DNA of 64,000 bases. Source: Lineus longissimus. Taxonomy: Eukaryota; Nemertea; Pilidiophora; Heteronemertea; Lineidae. This document shows, piece after piece, positions 11,891 through 26,200 of the stretch. The position numbers and the translations under genes are program-made. Where the stretch lies: NCBI RefSeq assembly GCF_910592395.1, contig NC_088311.1:8558501-8622500 (forward strand). The letters run 5' to 3'. Below the pieces are notes generated by a model. That model saw nothing but the letters and a program-made list of their open reading frames with translations. It made no database searches and was not told the origin of the DNA. How positions within the stretch are numbered: the stretch's first letter is position 1; the number at the start of each line of letters is the position of its first letter.

Positions 11891-12580
11891 CCATTTCCAA
11901 AAACCTATCACTTCCAATGCCTTTGGTGCAATTAGTTTTTGCCCTTATTCAGATTTAAGCGAAAGTCAGGAACGACATCAGTCTGCAACTCACAGGACCC
12001 CTTTAAATAATTCCAAAGCCTCCTTCATCACCACTAAACTCAGACGAGCGGAATGCACATACCTTATTAGTGACTGGTGTCGTCTCTCGCGCCGGGGACA
12101 ATCAAGCCGTCTGTTAACAGGGCAGCCAATCAGGTTTATCTTGCGAACTAATTCAAAATCACCTTGATCAGGAGCGCGGTGGGTCGACTTCCGTATACTT
12201 GATCACCGGCCCAGACGACTTCGGAAACCCTACTTGAATTGCTAAACGTTCCTCTCACGTTCCATAGGGAATGATGGATTTTTCAATAAGAACCTGTAGC
12301 TGTCCCGACGGTCTAAAACGGGTTATAGATTCTGCTCACCCCAGCAGCAACGATCGCTTAGATTCCCAGAGGTAGCCTCTGAATTTTATGACAGGAATTT
12401 GCATTAATACAAATCAGCACCTGTCTGTTCAGGTCTTAATCCACATCTCATGAAAGCTAGAGCTACAGAATGAACTGTAAAATTTTACTAAGCTCTGAAG
12501 CTTTCTTTGTTGGTATGCCTCCCACTTTAGACAATGGTATTGTAAAGCAATCATTTGCACTTTTGCAACTGGTTTACAAG

Positions 12581-12859
12581 TGCAGTACAACCTCTTTATT
12601 GCAGACACCGATGGGACTCGGGCCAACTCTTTGCCCAAAGTGCAAACAGGAAGCCATTGTTTTTGTATACTCTCCATAATCGTGAGGTGATTGGACCAAA
12701 ATAGTTACCATGGTCCTTCTCCATAATTCAGAGTAGAGAGATGCCCGCAGAGGTTTTTGTCATTTGAAATGACTGGAAAAAATCGGGACTCAACGAACAT
12801 GCCTGTTATGTGGGGGTGTCCACCTGGTAGAGGTGTCTCCACGGGGAGGTTCTGCTATA
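12581..12859. mobile_element. MITE family A, copy 2 (diverged)
   Basis: It begins with TACAACCTCTTTATT and 'GATGGGACTCG', and ends with GGGGTGTCCACCTGG … GGGGAGGTTCTGCTATA. The right terminus is the inverse of the family's left terminus (TATAGCAGAACCTC). Confidence 0.5.
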
Positions 12860-12999
12860 TCATAAATAATGGTATCATATCATAAATTTGGTATTGCCAT
12901 CCTTTTTGGCATAGGGCTATGAGATGAAGCTGGAGAAATTCGAGACCGACGATTGGGTGTCCACTGATCTTGATTGACAAGTAGTGTAAGGATATTTCC

Positions 13000-14005
13000 C
13001 TCACAATGAAAGGGAGAGGGTCCAATCCCGTTCGAAGCAATGTTCGACCTTGGAATGAAGGATCTGTACCATATTCTCCATCCCCAACAGAATTATGCTT
13101 AATTGGCGGTCTTGAAAACGATGTGGTCATTTCTCACGGCGATGAAAGTTACCTATCACCAGCTTGGAATTTTATGGATGATTGATATAATGGATCAGTC
13201 GACTAGAAGAGCAGGCCTTACATTCTCCTCGTTAAGATTCAGACCTCATGTGTCAGACTTCTGGGACTACATGAACCAAATCAAATCTTTCAAGAGGAAA
13301 ATTTTGTAAAAATTGTTTTGAAGTCAAATCAAACTTAACTCCAATAAACAAATCTAGTATCAAATAACCAAATCAAAATGACTCAAGACGTCTTAATGTT
13401 TTTACCAAGAGGATAGGAATAATTTGATAAAACACTTGTACAGGTCTGGAGCAAAGACTTTCCAGAGGATGATGTCTCAAGTGAGATGTCTTTGAAGCTT
13501 TGAAGTGGTTGCCATAATGTCATCCTTTTCATTCCATCTGATGTGGGGGACCATTCTGATTATGGCATGTATTGGGTGACTTATATTAGTTGGCAGGCTC
13601 ATATATACAGGGTATCCCAGAAATAACTTCCAATCAGATTGAACCGGTGCAACTTTGATTTTGGAGGAAAAGAAAAGAGAGAAAAAGAAATAAAGTATGA
13701 TTTGCATTTATTAGCAAAATAAACAGTGCAAACCACATCATCTTCTCTTTAACTTTTTTTATGATTAATACAACAGTTGTCCTTAAACAAAACATGATTT
13801 TCGTTCATACAAAGCCTAGTTGATTTTCGTGCTTCTTTATTTTTTTATCTTTAAAACAACATATTCAATGCGGCAGATTATGAAATTTCTTTCATTCTTT
13901 CAAAGGAAAAAGATATTTTCGTGACTTTTCACTTTTGCTAAACAAATCTAGTTTGTAAAGTCAGCAAAAACAAAGTGCCCATGAAAATTTTGCAGTATCA
14001 GGATA
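13000..14005. other. Intergenic DNA downstream of POLR1A
   Basis: AT-rich DNA with A/T runs. No exon or recognisable element is seen, only a few short chance open frames. Confidence 0.4.
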
Positions 14006-14011
14006 TTTATT
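14006..14011 (-). terminator. Polyadenylation signal candidate for POLR1A
   Basis: TTTATT on the + strand is AATAAA on the minus strand, about 276 bases past the POLR1A stop codon. This is a plausible end of its 3' untranslated region. Confidence 0.5.
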
Positions 14012-14286
14012 CACAATTTTGTGCAAGGTTATATTTCAATACTCATGCAGGAAGGGGAAACTTAAGTCAAACTGAAGAATGTGTACATACATGTAATGGA
14101 GGACGCAGGAAGAGTACGGGAATATCCAATACATTTACAAATGAATGCGACCAACTTAGCAAATGCTGATCAGGTCAAAAAGCAACATTTCCCCAATAGT
14201 GTTTCAAGATATTTGCCATCGCTTCGAGGGCTGATAACTTCACTGGAAGACGCTGATACTACATGTAGATCCAAGGAGAAACTTGA

Positions 14287-17200
14287 TCACCACTTTGGTT
14301 TGACGAGTGGCACAATGACCTCAAAACTTCCAGTTCCAGTGTAGACTGGCTGTCCAGTCACTATCCTTGCTGATGGTGACTGGAGGTTATCACGTGCACC
14401 TGTAACGATACAATTGTTACATTGAAGTTACTAAGGGAAATTTGAATTGCATGTGCTCCAGGGAAATTTGAATTACACGTGCTCCTGCAAAGTTATAATT
14501 GTTATATTGAGGTTATACATGTAAAGGGAAATTTGAATTACACGTGCTCCTGCAAAGTTACAATTGTTATATTGAGGTTATACAAGTAAAGGGAAATTTG
14601 AATTGCACGTGCTCCTGCAAAGTTACAATTGTTATATTGAGGTTATAAATGTAAAGGGAAATTTGAATTACACGTGCTCCTGCAAAGTTACAATTGTTAT
14701 ATTGAGGTTATACATGTAAAGGGAAATTTGAATTACACGTGCTCCTGCAAAGTTACAATTGTTATATTGAGGTTATACAAGTAAAGGGAAATTTGAATTG
14801 CACGTGCTCCTGCAAAGTTACAATTGTTATATTGAGGTTATAAATGTAAAGGGAAATTTGAATTACACGTGCTCCTGCAAAGTTACAATTGTCATATTGA
14901 GGTTATACAAGTGAAAGGAAATTTGAATTGCACGTGCTCCTGCAAAGTTACAATTGTTACATTGAGGTTATACATGCAAAGGGAAATTTGAATTGCACGT
15001 GCTCCTGCAAAGTTACAGTTGTTACATTGAGGTTATACATGCAAAGGGAAATCTGAATTGCACATGCTCCTGCAAAGTTACAATTGTTATATTGAGGTTA
15101 TAAATGTAAAGGGAAATTTGAATTACACGTGCTCCTGCAAAGTTACAATTGTCATATTGAGGTTATACAAGTGAAAGGAAATTTGAATTGCACGTGCTCC
15201 TGCAAAGTTACAATTGTTACATTGAGGTTATACATGCAAAGGGAAATTTGAATTGCACGTGCTCCTGCAAAGTTACAGTTGTTACATTGAGGTTATACAT
15301 GCAAAGGGAAATCTGAATTGCACATGCTCCTGCAAACATACAATTGTTACATTAATGTTACACCAAACCAATTACTTTCTATGAACACTTTTGAAAAGAC
15401 CCGCATAGTTTTGGAAGACAGGAGTTTAGGACGGCATGTCCTTCATCTTGTCAAATAAGCCATGTAATTTTTATGGACGAGATGTGCGCCGGCTGCCATA
15501 AGTAGGCGGAATAACAGCCAGCCACTTCAATTTATCAAATGTCAGAATAAGTCGTTTCACTTGAATAGCAAAATGGAGAGGATCGTTTACTTCAGTCCGA
15601 TGCCGCTGATAGAAAGCCTGGCCATGCGAATTCAATTTTAGAGAAATATCTTCCTAAATCCTTGGGAACTCGATCATCCATATAACGATAAAGGACACTG
15701 GGATAAGAGTTTGAGTTGAGCGTGCATCAAATCATGTCTGGCCCGTGACTAAGTTAAGATCGGAGAAATTGGCCCGTCTTTATTTGTAGAATGAATTGAG
15801 AGAATACTTCTAGAGACTATAATCCTTTTGATAAAATGAGAACCTCTTGGGGTTTTTTTGCATTTTTTCTTGCAATTTCTTCAAGTCGTTACTTTATTCA
15901 TCCGACCAATGACAAGATCTTATCTCCGTCTAGCAAAAAACCTTAAGTTCAATAAAATGGTGGTCTCAAAGCAATTGGCAAGCACAAGTGTTGGGCTAAA
16001 TTGAGCAAAAGTCTCAAGCAAATGAAATAGTTTGTTACAAAAACATCTGACAAACACACCTGTAACAGACTGGGTCCGGTTGTCAAGAATAAAGTTAGCT
16101 CATAACATCTAGCTGACATTCTGTTTCATGTATGTTACAAAAACAGTTAATTCACTTGAAGAAAAGTTTAAACAAGTTTAACTGTAATGATGTGAAATAG
16201 TAACATATTCGCTCATGAAAATATTTCTGGTTGCTGGATTTGTAAGAGTGTTTCTAATGTGTGATTCTGTCATAAATTACCAGTAAGTAACCATAAAGAA
16301 AATGTACTGCATCGCCGCTAGCTTGACATGATTACATCTTCCCAATATACAATCACCATACATATCACTCAATCAAATAATTGGTACTTATATCACACAG
16401 CTGTCAACAACGACAAATATTTGGCGCAAAATCGCCAAGAAATGTAATCTTTATTTGTTTGTGACAATCAAAGCAATAAATCGCGGACAGAAATGGAAAT
16501 CTAATGGCGCACACCTCTTGTCCGCAACTGGCGTTATTCGAGAGTGTCATTTAACATTCACGAATCCAGACGCAATCTGCAGTAAGTCACCAGGAATGGG
16601 GCTTATAACGACACCAAAGGGCCATCCAATTTATTCCTGGTGTTCTCAATAAACTATGATGATGGTGATTTTACTGGTCCCCATGTCCCCAGGCGAGCTA
16701 AAAGGTTTCGAAAAGCCAGAAGGTAACCTAATGGAACTTCATCGCACAAGACTTTCGCAAAAATATCAACAAAGCTACAGTCCAAGTCACAAATGACATC
16801 AGTCCTGCTGAGTGCTACAGACTGCCTTGCTTGCCTCAGAATGTACGACCTTATGCCCCAGGCCCAGAACTGCCATGCTTGCATCAGAATGTAAGACCTT
16901 ATGTCCCAGGCCCAGAACTGCCATGCTTGCCTCAGAATGTAAGACCTTATGCCCCAGGCCCAGAACTGCAATGCTTGCCTCAGAATGTAAGACCTTTTGC
17001 CCCAGGCCCAGAACTGCCATGCTTGCCTCAGAATGTACGACCTTATGTCCCAGGCCCAGAACTGCCATGCTTGCCTCAGAATGTAAGACCTTATGCCCCA
17101 GGCCAGAAACTGCCATGCTTGCCTCAGAATGTACGACCTTATGTCCCAGGCCCAGAACTGCCATGCTTGCCTCAGAATGTAAGACCTTATGCCCCAGGCC

Positions 17201-20200
17201 CAGAACTGCCATGCTTGCCTCAGAATGTAAGACCTTATGCCCCAGGCCCAGAACTGCCATGCTTGCCTCAGAATGTAAGACCTTATGCCCCAGGCCCAGA
17301 ACTGCCATGCTTGCCTCAGAATGTACGACCTTATGTCCCAGGCCCAGAACTGCCATGCTTGCCTCAGAATGTAAGACCTTATGCCCCAGGCCAGAAACTG
17401 CCATGCTTGCCTCAGAATGTACGACCTTATGTCCCAGGCCCAGAACTGCCATGCTTGCCTCAGAATGTAAGATCTTATGCCCCAGGCCCAGAACTGCCAT
17501 GCTTGCCTCAGAATGTACGACCTTATGTCCCAGGCCCAGAACTGCCATGCTTGCCTCAGAATGTAAGACCTTATGTCCCAGGCCCAGAACTGCCATGCTT
17601 GCCTCAGAATGTACGACCTTATGTCCCAGGCCCAGAACTGCCACGCTTGCCTCAGCATGTAAGACCTTATGCCCCAGGCCCAGAACTGCCATGCTTGCCT
17701 CAGAATGTAAGACCTTTTGCCCCAGGCCAGAAACTGCCATGCTTGCCTCAGAATGTAAGACCTTATGCCCCAGGCCAAGCACTGAGGGAAAGTATTAAAG
17801 AGCCACCCCCATCTTTTATAAGTTAGAGTTAGAAAATCTGCCAATGTCAAATTATTAAGTAGGAATGCAACTAGGACATAGATAGGCCAGGAAAATTAGC
17901 TGTTTCGCCAACAATTACTAATTGGTCACTTTGGATGCCACAGCAGTGTGCCAGGGACAGACTGATCCATTATTAGCGGATAACTGGGCTAATGCCGCCT
18001 GATCTGAGCTGAGACGGCAATTTTATTGTTGACCAAACACATCAACTGAGAAGCTAACTGCATGCATAATGAGATGAGGTAAATGTCAAGGTCAGCATAT
18101 TGTATGCATGTCCCACAGACAGGGCTTAAAGGCCCAAACGCTTCTCAATTGGATTACCATGGCAATCTGCCGTGCGTTTTAGTCATTTTTATAAACAAAA
18201 CAGATGCAGTCGTGGCACAAGTCTTTATTTAGACTACAATGTAGCTGAGTGTGGTAAAAATAACTAAATTAATGATTACTTCTCATGCAGCTCATTGGCT
18301 ACATAATAATCAACTACCTGAGGGGAACTCGAAACTGCTAACATTTATCAAGGGAAGTTTATTCCGCCTTAGGTTTTGACTGGGACGTTCAAAACTCCCC
18401 ATTTTTAAAGCGTTTTGTGATAGATTTCCTTTAAACATCGTTATGAGGTTTTATAATGCTAAACATATTGGTGAAACTGGTTTTGAGAACGAGGGTCACT
18501 CATCAGCTGTTGTCTCAAATTGATTATTTCTAGCCAATTTATGCTATCATTTGAGCCAACACCCCAGATATTTCCAGGGCGGGAAAAATGTCCCCCTTGG
18601 GCATAAATGTGTCGTCGTTGATCAGACTGGGATGATTTATTATTCCAGAGCGGTCATCAAAATATCGTAGATTTCCTCCGCTGGACAATATACATCATCC
18701 AGTACTTTGTAACACGTGGGACAAATGTCTTTGGTTCCATCTTATTCAGACAAATTGATATCCCCGCTAACTATTTGTTGGGACGTTGACATTTCCAAAC
18801 GACCCAAGCTTGGTTTCTACAGCAGTGGGGACCACAAGTAAACATGCAAAACTGCTCGTCTTTTTAGAGGCGTTGGATTAATTTCGATATAAGTTACCAG
18901 TATTGGGTCGACAACTGTTGTAAAATAATCCATAATGGGAAAAAAATCACGTGAATTTTGTTTTCTACACCCCAGTTTAAGCAGACACGTACCATGAAAG
19001 TACATCAAGTGACCTGACTGCCCCAGTTGCCATAAATCCATAATGAAGTTGTCTAATCAGACTGATCACGCCTGGATCCATCTATCCACCCTAAGCCTAA
19101 AATCCCCCTAAATCTCAAACAAATGACTTTCGTTATCTTTCACAATTTTCCCGGAATTTTTGAGAAAAAAACGTAACATTTTTCCTATAGGAGCATGAAA
19201 ATCACAACAAGATGACATGAGATACATCCCAGCGTCTGATGAAATCTATATGAAAGGGTTAGTTGAACATCCAATTTTTATATACTGGTCTGATTATGAA
19301 ATTAATATTGGGTGCTGAGCGATGGAAATGTTTTCAATTGGGTTTTCGGAAAGGCTCTGCCAGTCATCATATACCACTGGAAAACCAGAATGTCTCAAAC
19401 TATCAGCAGCTTGCCACAAACGGGCTATAAACACACAACCACTGCTAGACAGGCGAAAATGAAATGTCTGTAAAGCGCCCCGCAACTTTGAATTTTTTTG
19501 TTGCAGTGACGTGTGATCAACAAAACTCTCATTTGCGATGGCCATCACAAGGGTTTTTTTTTTGGGGGGGGGCAGTTTTATAGTGCCTTAAACAAATCGA
19601 CAACCATACATTCATTCATTTCCAGCACACCAAACTTCGCCAACAATAAGAAATGATAACATTTCAATTATAAAACTGCTCAAAGCGACCAATTACAAAA
19701 CTTGATTAAAACGAACAGCTTTTAATTCATTGGTGACATTTCTATCAACTTTGGCTGATATGATAAATTCATAATATTGATAGAGGACATTTTGACTTGC
19801 TGAAAAAAGATTTGGATAAAACTTTTTGAGTCAAGTAAGTGACAGATTTCATCATAAACGATAATAGAATGAATGACACATTTCATGAAAGCAAATGTAA
19901 TTGAAATCTAAACAAACTTTTATAGATTTTTGGGTCGTCCTATCATAACTGGGACTTCCTTTTATAGATGTCTAGACACTCTCCAAAGCTATAACAATTT
20001 TCGTCAGGGGCAACCACAACACTAAACTGGACCAAAGAAAAGCCAAAGCCATCTTGTCATGACATGATGAAGTGCTCTATCAACGGCCCTCAATGGTAGA
20101 TATGCCTTTCATGCTGTAACTTTCAAGTTTCTTCATGATCTTTGAATGAGCACAACAAATACAGCAAAGTAAAATTTACCAGAGATTGTAGCGTCCCTCA

Positions 20201-23200
20201 AGAAGTGCATGGTGGTTTCAAAAGTCATCTTCTGTAGTGGTGAGGCATTCGATTCAATGCCGTGCCGATTAAAGGGCTTGTATTGACCTTCAAAGGTCAT
20301 GTAATCGGCGATCAAGGACAGATGGCGGTAGTCGACATTGATGCCATACGCAGCGAACACATCTCTGATTTCCTGAAAAGATAGAATTGGGACATTCAGT
20401 TTAAAATCTTGTAACTTCTTGCCGCAGCTTCTTCTAAGCCAAGGCACGGCCCTTCAAAACACACAAAATCACTATAAACTTAATATCATTATATGAACTT
20501 TACAAGCAGTTATCTTCCAGTTAAGCCCATTTGGCGAAACAAAAAGTTGAAGTTAATGCCTAACTATAAAGCTTGAAGAACCCGGCCCAAAGATGTCACA
20601 GAAAACTCCACAACCATCCAACCATATTAGTTTTTTCTCTTCTCGCTAAATCCACCCATGGGGCAATCCGACACGATTGTTGGGACGGACAAAAAATTGA
20701 TTAAAACCAAGCAAGTGTATTGACAGAGAAGAAGACATTTGATAACAAGAATTGATCTTCGATATGAAGATTTGCTGTCCAAGTCATGAGGCTATCGTGT
20801 CTCCGATGTTATCGTGTTCAGTTGTGACGCAATGTGCCCTTTGTGTTCTAGTACTTTTACAATTTTAAGCCCCGGGATGTTCCTGAGAAAACACCGGTCA
20901 TAGATTGGTTGGGCCATAGAGTCTTCTTTAGAACAATTTGAGTTAGCTTTTGTTGCTTTGAGTAGAAATTGAAGAAAGCTCCACAGAACTGAGCAGCAAA
21001 ATTAGTGATATTTGGGCAAATGGTGAACATGAATCCCCTTTAGATAATAACCACAACTATCCTAAACAGTTTCTACAATGCCCAGGAAGAACTTGTTCGG
21101 TTCTAATCATCAGGAACGATACAGATAGGGTTAAATCACAAAAAAAAGATTTGGCAAAATCAATTTCAGCGGAATATTACACTAGTCTGGGGAGTCAATT
21201 TACAGATAAACCGTGGACCAAAGGTCCATCCCTGATTGCCAATTTTAAGACGTGCTCCTCGGGAGCTTATCGGAACTTTTTGCCGTCGGGATCGAATAAT
21301 GGCCGACGCTGGCTGGGTCAAGCTGAAGTAGAAACACAATCAATACCCGGCCAGTTATTGGAACGATTATGTATATAGCGTAAATTTAATATTCAGAAGA
21401 TTTTGCTCGCCTTTTCTTCTCAATTTTCCCAATGATTGGTAAAAATTGAGGCAAAAAGACAACTTTATGGGAACGATGGACGGATTCCTGGCTGTTAAGT
21501 ATAGCTGTAACTGGTATTTCTCGGGGGAAACTTTGCCAATAATTGAATTGGGGGAATCAAAACGAACCGAGATAATTCATTATACAAAGAAAATATTGCA
21601 TTCTTTCATAAAAATTTTCAAGAGTATGCAGAAAACTCGGATTGCTGGTTTGACCTGAATGTGGTTATACCCATCGCTTTACAAACAGAAGAGGAGTGAA
21701 ATGTACCACAAATTCAACTTCATTACAATTCATCGCGGCGCAGCACAACTGCCACACCACATTCTATCATACAGACACCAACGGTCGTCCGACATCCCGA
21801 CCGCACCATGACGGCCAATACTTTGCATCGATTACCCAAATTAAACTGTCATTTTGACATTGTTATTCCTTGTAGGATATTAGCCGTATCGAGGGATCGG
21901 TCTTGTAACCAACTCTGACATCAGTAACATCATCTATTGATTCTGTAAGTTTCTACCAAATGATATTTTGATTCCATGTCTGGATGATGGATGAGTTTGA
22001 GCTAGCGGTCAAGGTCAAAGAAATGCCGGCGCTAGTCACACAAGGTTTAGAATGAAAAACGACATTGTTAATTAATGCAATGGTACGTCCGCTAAACAAA
22101 AGTGACTTTCCATGGACACAAGCCATTTTCACTATAATCAAAACTTAATTTCATTGAATAAATTGACACAAATAGAGTTTGACAACTATCTGCTTTATCT
22201 TTAAGTGGCTGAAAGCATTATGCATCAACATTATTTTTGAAGTTTTCACAGAAGGACTTTTTGCCACAATCAATGGAAATACCCAAGGAGGATACCAAAA
22301 GTGCGTATCAACGGAGTTCATATATCGCGTGTGAAGAGGTTACGTATATAAGGCACATAATTCATCGGAACCTCTTCCATGAAGAATGAAATGGCGTCAT
22401 TTGGATGATTAAAGGGAACTGAAACCGCCAAGCCAGTTCGTATGACCTCGTTTTCATTTCCCGCGTATCGGGTGATCAGAACGAGGCATGAATGAAACAT
22501 GGTGCCTAGCTGTCAATCATTGAGTGACGTCACTACTATGGAATTTACTACGAAAACTAATGAATGAAAGCTCGCATGACTCACGTGATTCTCACATGAT
22601 CCTCAATAATAACAAATTGAACTGCGCATGCTCGGGCACTGGGGGCGGAGCTACAAATCTGAACACGAATAGGAAGTTGGAAGTTTGACTTTCTCGGGCG
22701 GTGAAAGTCGAAAAGTTAAATAAATCGCTCGGCGGTTCCAGTTCCCTTTAAGCAGCATCCCAGGACCCAGGTGCAGGTGCCAAGTCATCTCAAGACCAAA
22801 ACTGATCCATCAGCTACTGTATCAAAAGCTTGTAGGTCAAGATGGGAAGACCGGCACTAAACTTGGGTTGTTGCCAAAGCTCCTTGTTTATCATCACAGT
22901 TCCCACACTGCGTTGAGTAAGATCCACAGCTAATAAACTTGAGCATGACTGCAACTCATGTCATATACTGCCCATTGCCGAAGACAACTTCACAAATTCT
23001 TGGCAACTAGACGAATTCTTGGCAAGTTGGCTCATTGAGGAAAACAATTTATGACACCCTGGCTGTCGAAGTAGACAATCAGACAAGAAGTGTGGTGAGA
23101 CGGCCCATTTGGGATGTTGTCAATCAGCAATATCGGTCGTAAAGTGTCTGCCTGATCATCAATATCTCCTCCATCTACTGGGCCTGCACCCAACATCCTC

Positions 23201-26200
23201 CAAACACTGCCACACATGGTACAAATGGTGCAATATTCTGTATTGCCGACCGTCAGTGAGAGCAGTCATTCTCTGGTTGTCAGCCAAATCGAATGACGAA
23301 TACTCGTCCACATTTGACATGGCAATAAGCCATCTCGTGGCTTTGACACAAGACATCAATGTCACACTCTGCCCCAACTAAATATTGCTCGTTTTCTTCT
23401 TCTCTGCCTTGTCTTCATGTATGACGGAATTGAGCATATCAGCCACACTGAATGATGTGGGCAAGTTTGGCTCGGACAGCTGATGGGGGCTTGTGGTATT
23501 CGACTCGATGACTCGACGACGCGATGGCTCGATGACGCGATCGTTGCTATGGATTTTGCTAAAATACGGAATCCCATGATCCTGGTCTCCGGGCTACCGC
23601 TGCAACAGCAGAGGTTTTAGCTCGGCCTTTCCCATACCCAGCTACGGTATGTGGAAGGATGTGCCCCTCCCCCCCCCCCCCAGCCATGGCCACTGAAGAT
23701 TGGTCCCCGCGATTGATTTTGATATTTAAAGGACTCGCGGAAGTTTCATAGCATGCAAAATGACTGGAGATTTAATTGACAAACAAGCTTCTAGTGGCCA
23801 ATGTCAGATGTCATGTGGTAGTCTGTCAACAATCGGAATTTCGCATATGTGCAGTTTTTTAGACTCAGTCACTCAGTCCCTCTTCCGTCCCTTGACATCT
23901 CCCCCCCCCCCCCCCATACATCAGCCCCTCTACATGCTTTCCGAAATTGGTGGCTTGCATTGGAACTGGCCTAACTTTTTCCCCCTTGTCCGTCATTAAA
24001 GGCATTCAAGTGTGTTGGTCAACCATGACTATCTCCTTTGTCCCTCCACCACAGGCCTAGTTTCCCCTTATGACATCACTATTTCGGACACTCAGCGCCC
24101 CATTTCTGGAAAGGTGTATAGGACATTTAATATTGCCGTGCTGAACGGATATCCAGAGCCAACCTTGTCTCCAGGAACTCGCGTGTCATTTTAACATTGG
24201 AATTTCTGCTCGTAAAGAACCTGGGTAGGAGGTTGATCTGAACCAGCTATATTTAGGTGTATTTAGCTGTATTGACGGTAAAGATACCAGTGGCTTGCAT
24301 AGCAACATGGCGCATGGTTTTATCAAAAATGCGAACTTGTAGGAAACGAAAAATGGTCGGATTAGATACGGTGAAAACAGCTGGAAAGGGGTTGGTAATG
24401 ATCGGTTCTTTTTTATTTTCCTCCACTTATGATTCTATGTATAAATTACAGTCCAAGCAGTGATATTCTTTAAAAAGATTCCAACTTGATCGCGTCATCG
24501 AGTCATCGTGTCGTCGAGTCATCGAGTCGAAAACCACAAGCCACTGATGGGTGGTCATCCAGTGTCATATTCTGCCTAGGCTATGTTTCTTTACCCCTGT
24601 ACTGTCCATCTCTGATGAGAGCATTCCTTAGTTAATCAGCCATATTGACTGATGCATATTGGGTCGGATTGGTGCTGACAGGCCGATGGCCAGAGTACAT
24701 ACATCTGCTAATAACTTGGTTAACTCAAGGGGGCTCATGTTTGGTTAGTATGCCTGGCAATGCCAAGTGAGTGCTATCAACAAGATTAGATGTACGTATA
24801 GAAAGCAATGCTACTGCTTTCATTCGTGCCAATTCACCAAACCTCAAAAGTACATACGTAGAGCACCAACGTGTGGGCCTTGGTGACCCTGGAGGCTGCA
24901 CTTGTGTCGACAGGAGTATTGATTGACTCCTGGTAGTTCCTACCATGCAGAGAGGTTTCAGGTGAGAAGCTAGACTCAACTTGGACTCATGACCAAAGAC
25001 GCTGGTCATCAGCCCCATCACGCGCCATCATATCGAATGCCCATGCATTTTCACGATTTCATTTCATGGAAAGAAGAATGAATGGAATTGGTGATCCTCA
25101 CATCTTCCTACCACCAACTGTATAAACCCATAGGCAGACTTGGCTCATTCTTGAGGCTGAATCACCACATCTTAAGATGCAACAGGTTGGAGTACTGTGA
25201 TTCAGAACCTGGAATCCGTCCAGGTCAAGTCCTTCAGACTGACCGAACATGTCACGAATATCAATTGCTCTGAATGTGTGTCAAGACAGCTCATGTAAGA
25301 CAACTGGTACTGATCTGAATCACCATTAGATGATCACACAGGTGGCGGTGATTCATAAATGATGGTACAGCTGAGTCCACCTCCATAATTCATCCCAGAG
25401 GATAGGGAGGTCATCTAGCCGAGGGACCTTGGCTACTGGGTTTGCCAAATTTATGAAAATACCAGTCGAGTGCAGTACAGTTAACTAGTACAGTAGAAGA
25501 GCGCTATATAAAACATTTTCATTCTCTATTTGTTTAACAGTCATTTTTTGAACTTTGATGAAACATGGCAGCACATCTATCCAGTACACACCAAGATCGA
25601 GGAAAAAAAACACAGTCATCCTGTGCCTTTTTTCTCCTGCTTTCAGGACTAACACATTCACTTTCAACCCATGTCAGACGCTTTTTCAACTTCTTCTCTG
25701 TGCTTAGACGTAATACAATGGTAAACATCTTGACAAACAAGGCTCTAAGATTGCAACGTACTTAGTACACCCAACCTTTTTCTGCACTTCAAGCAAAGCA
25801 GGGTCAATTCCGACAGGATTGGCAAATTTCGACTATCGAATAAATCATATCATCTCAACCTCTGCATAACCGAGTTAGGCTCGGTTATCCACATACAAGT
25901 AATGAAGCATTGGTAAATCTCATTTATATTCCGAGTATTATTGTTAGGATGATTCCCTTAGCCAAAATCAATTATTAGGTCTAGCATTGGCAAGAATGAA
26001 CACAGCGTCTTCTGCACAAGCAGACATGACCTGTGTTGAAGTTGAGAGAGGGGACGTCAAGAAACTCTCTTTGCAAAGTTTATTTCCAAGCCATCAATTC
26101 ATTACACTTGAACCCTCCCCCCCTCCCAAACACAGCTCTCAATATTTGAGAGTTGATGACAATGAGAACATGCACGAGGGAAGTCCAAAATTGGGTCAAC

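Noticed and set aside
16654-16700. Minus-strand frame ending 'GPVKSPSS' as the POLR1A C-terminus
   Set aside because: It resembles the family's SPSA motif only by chance. The real last exon at 14287-14399 has the full SPSA…GTG.F…PL sequence with a correct acceptor and phase.
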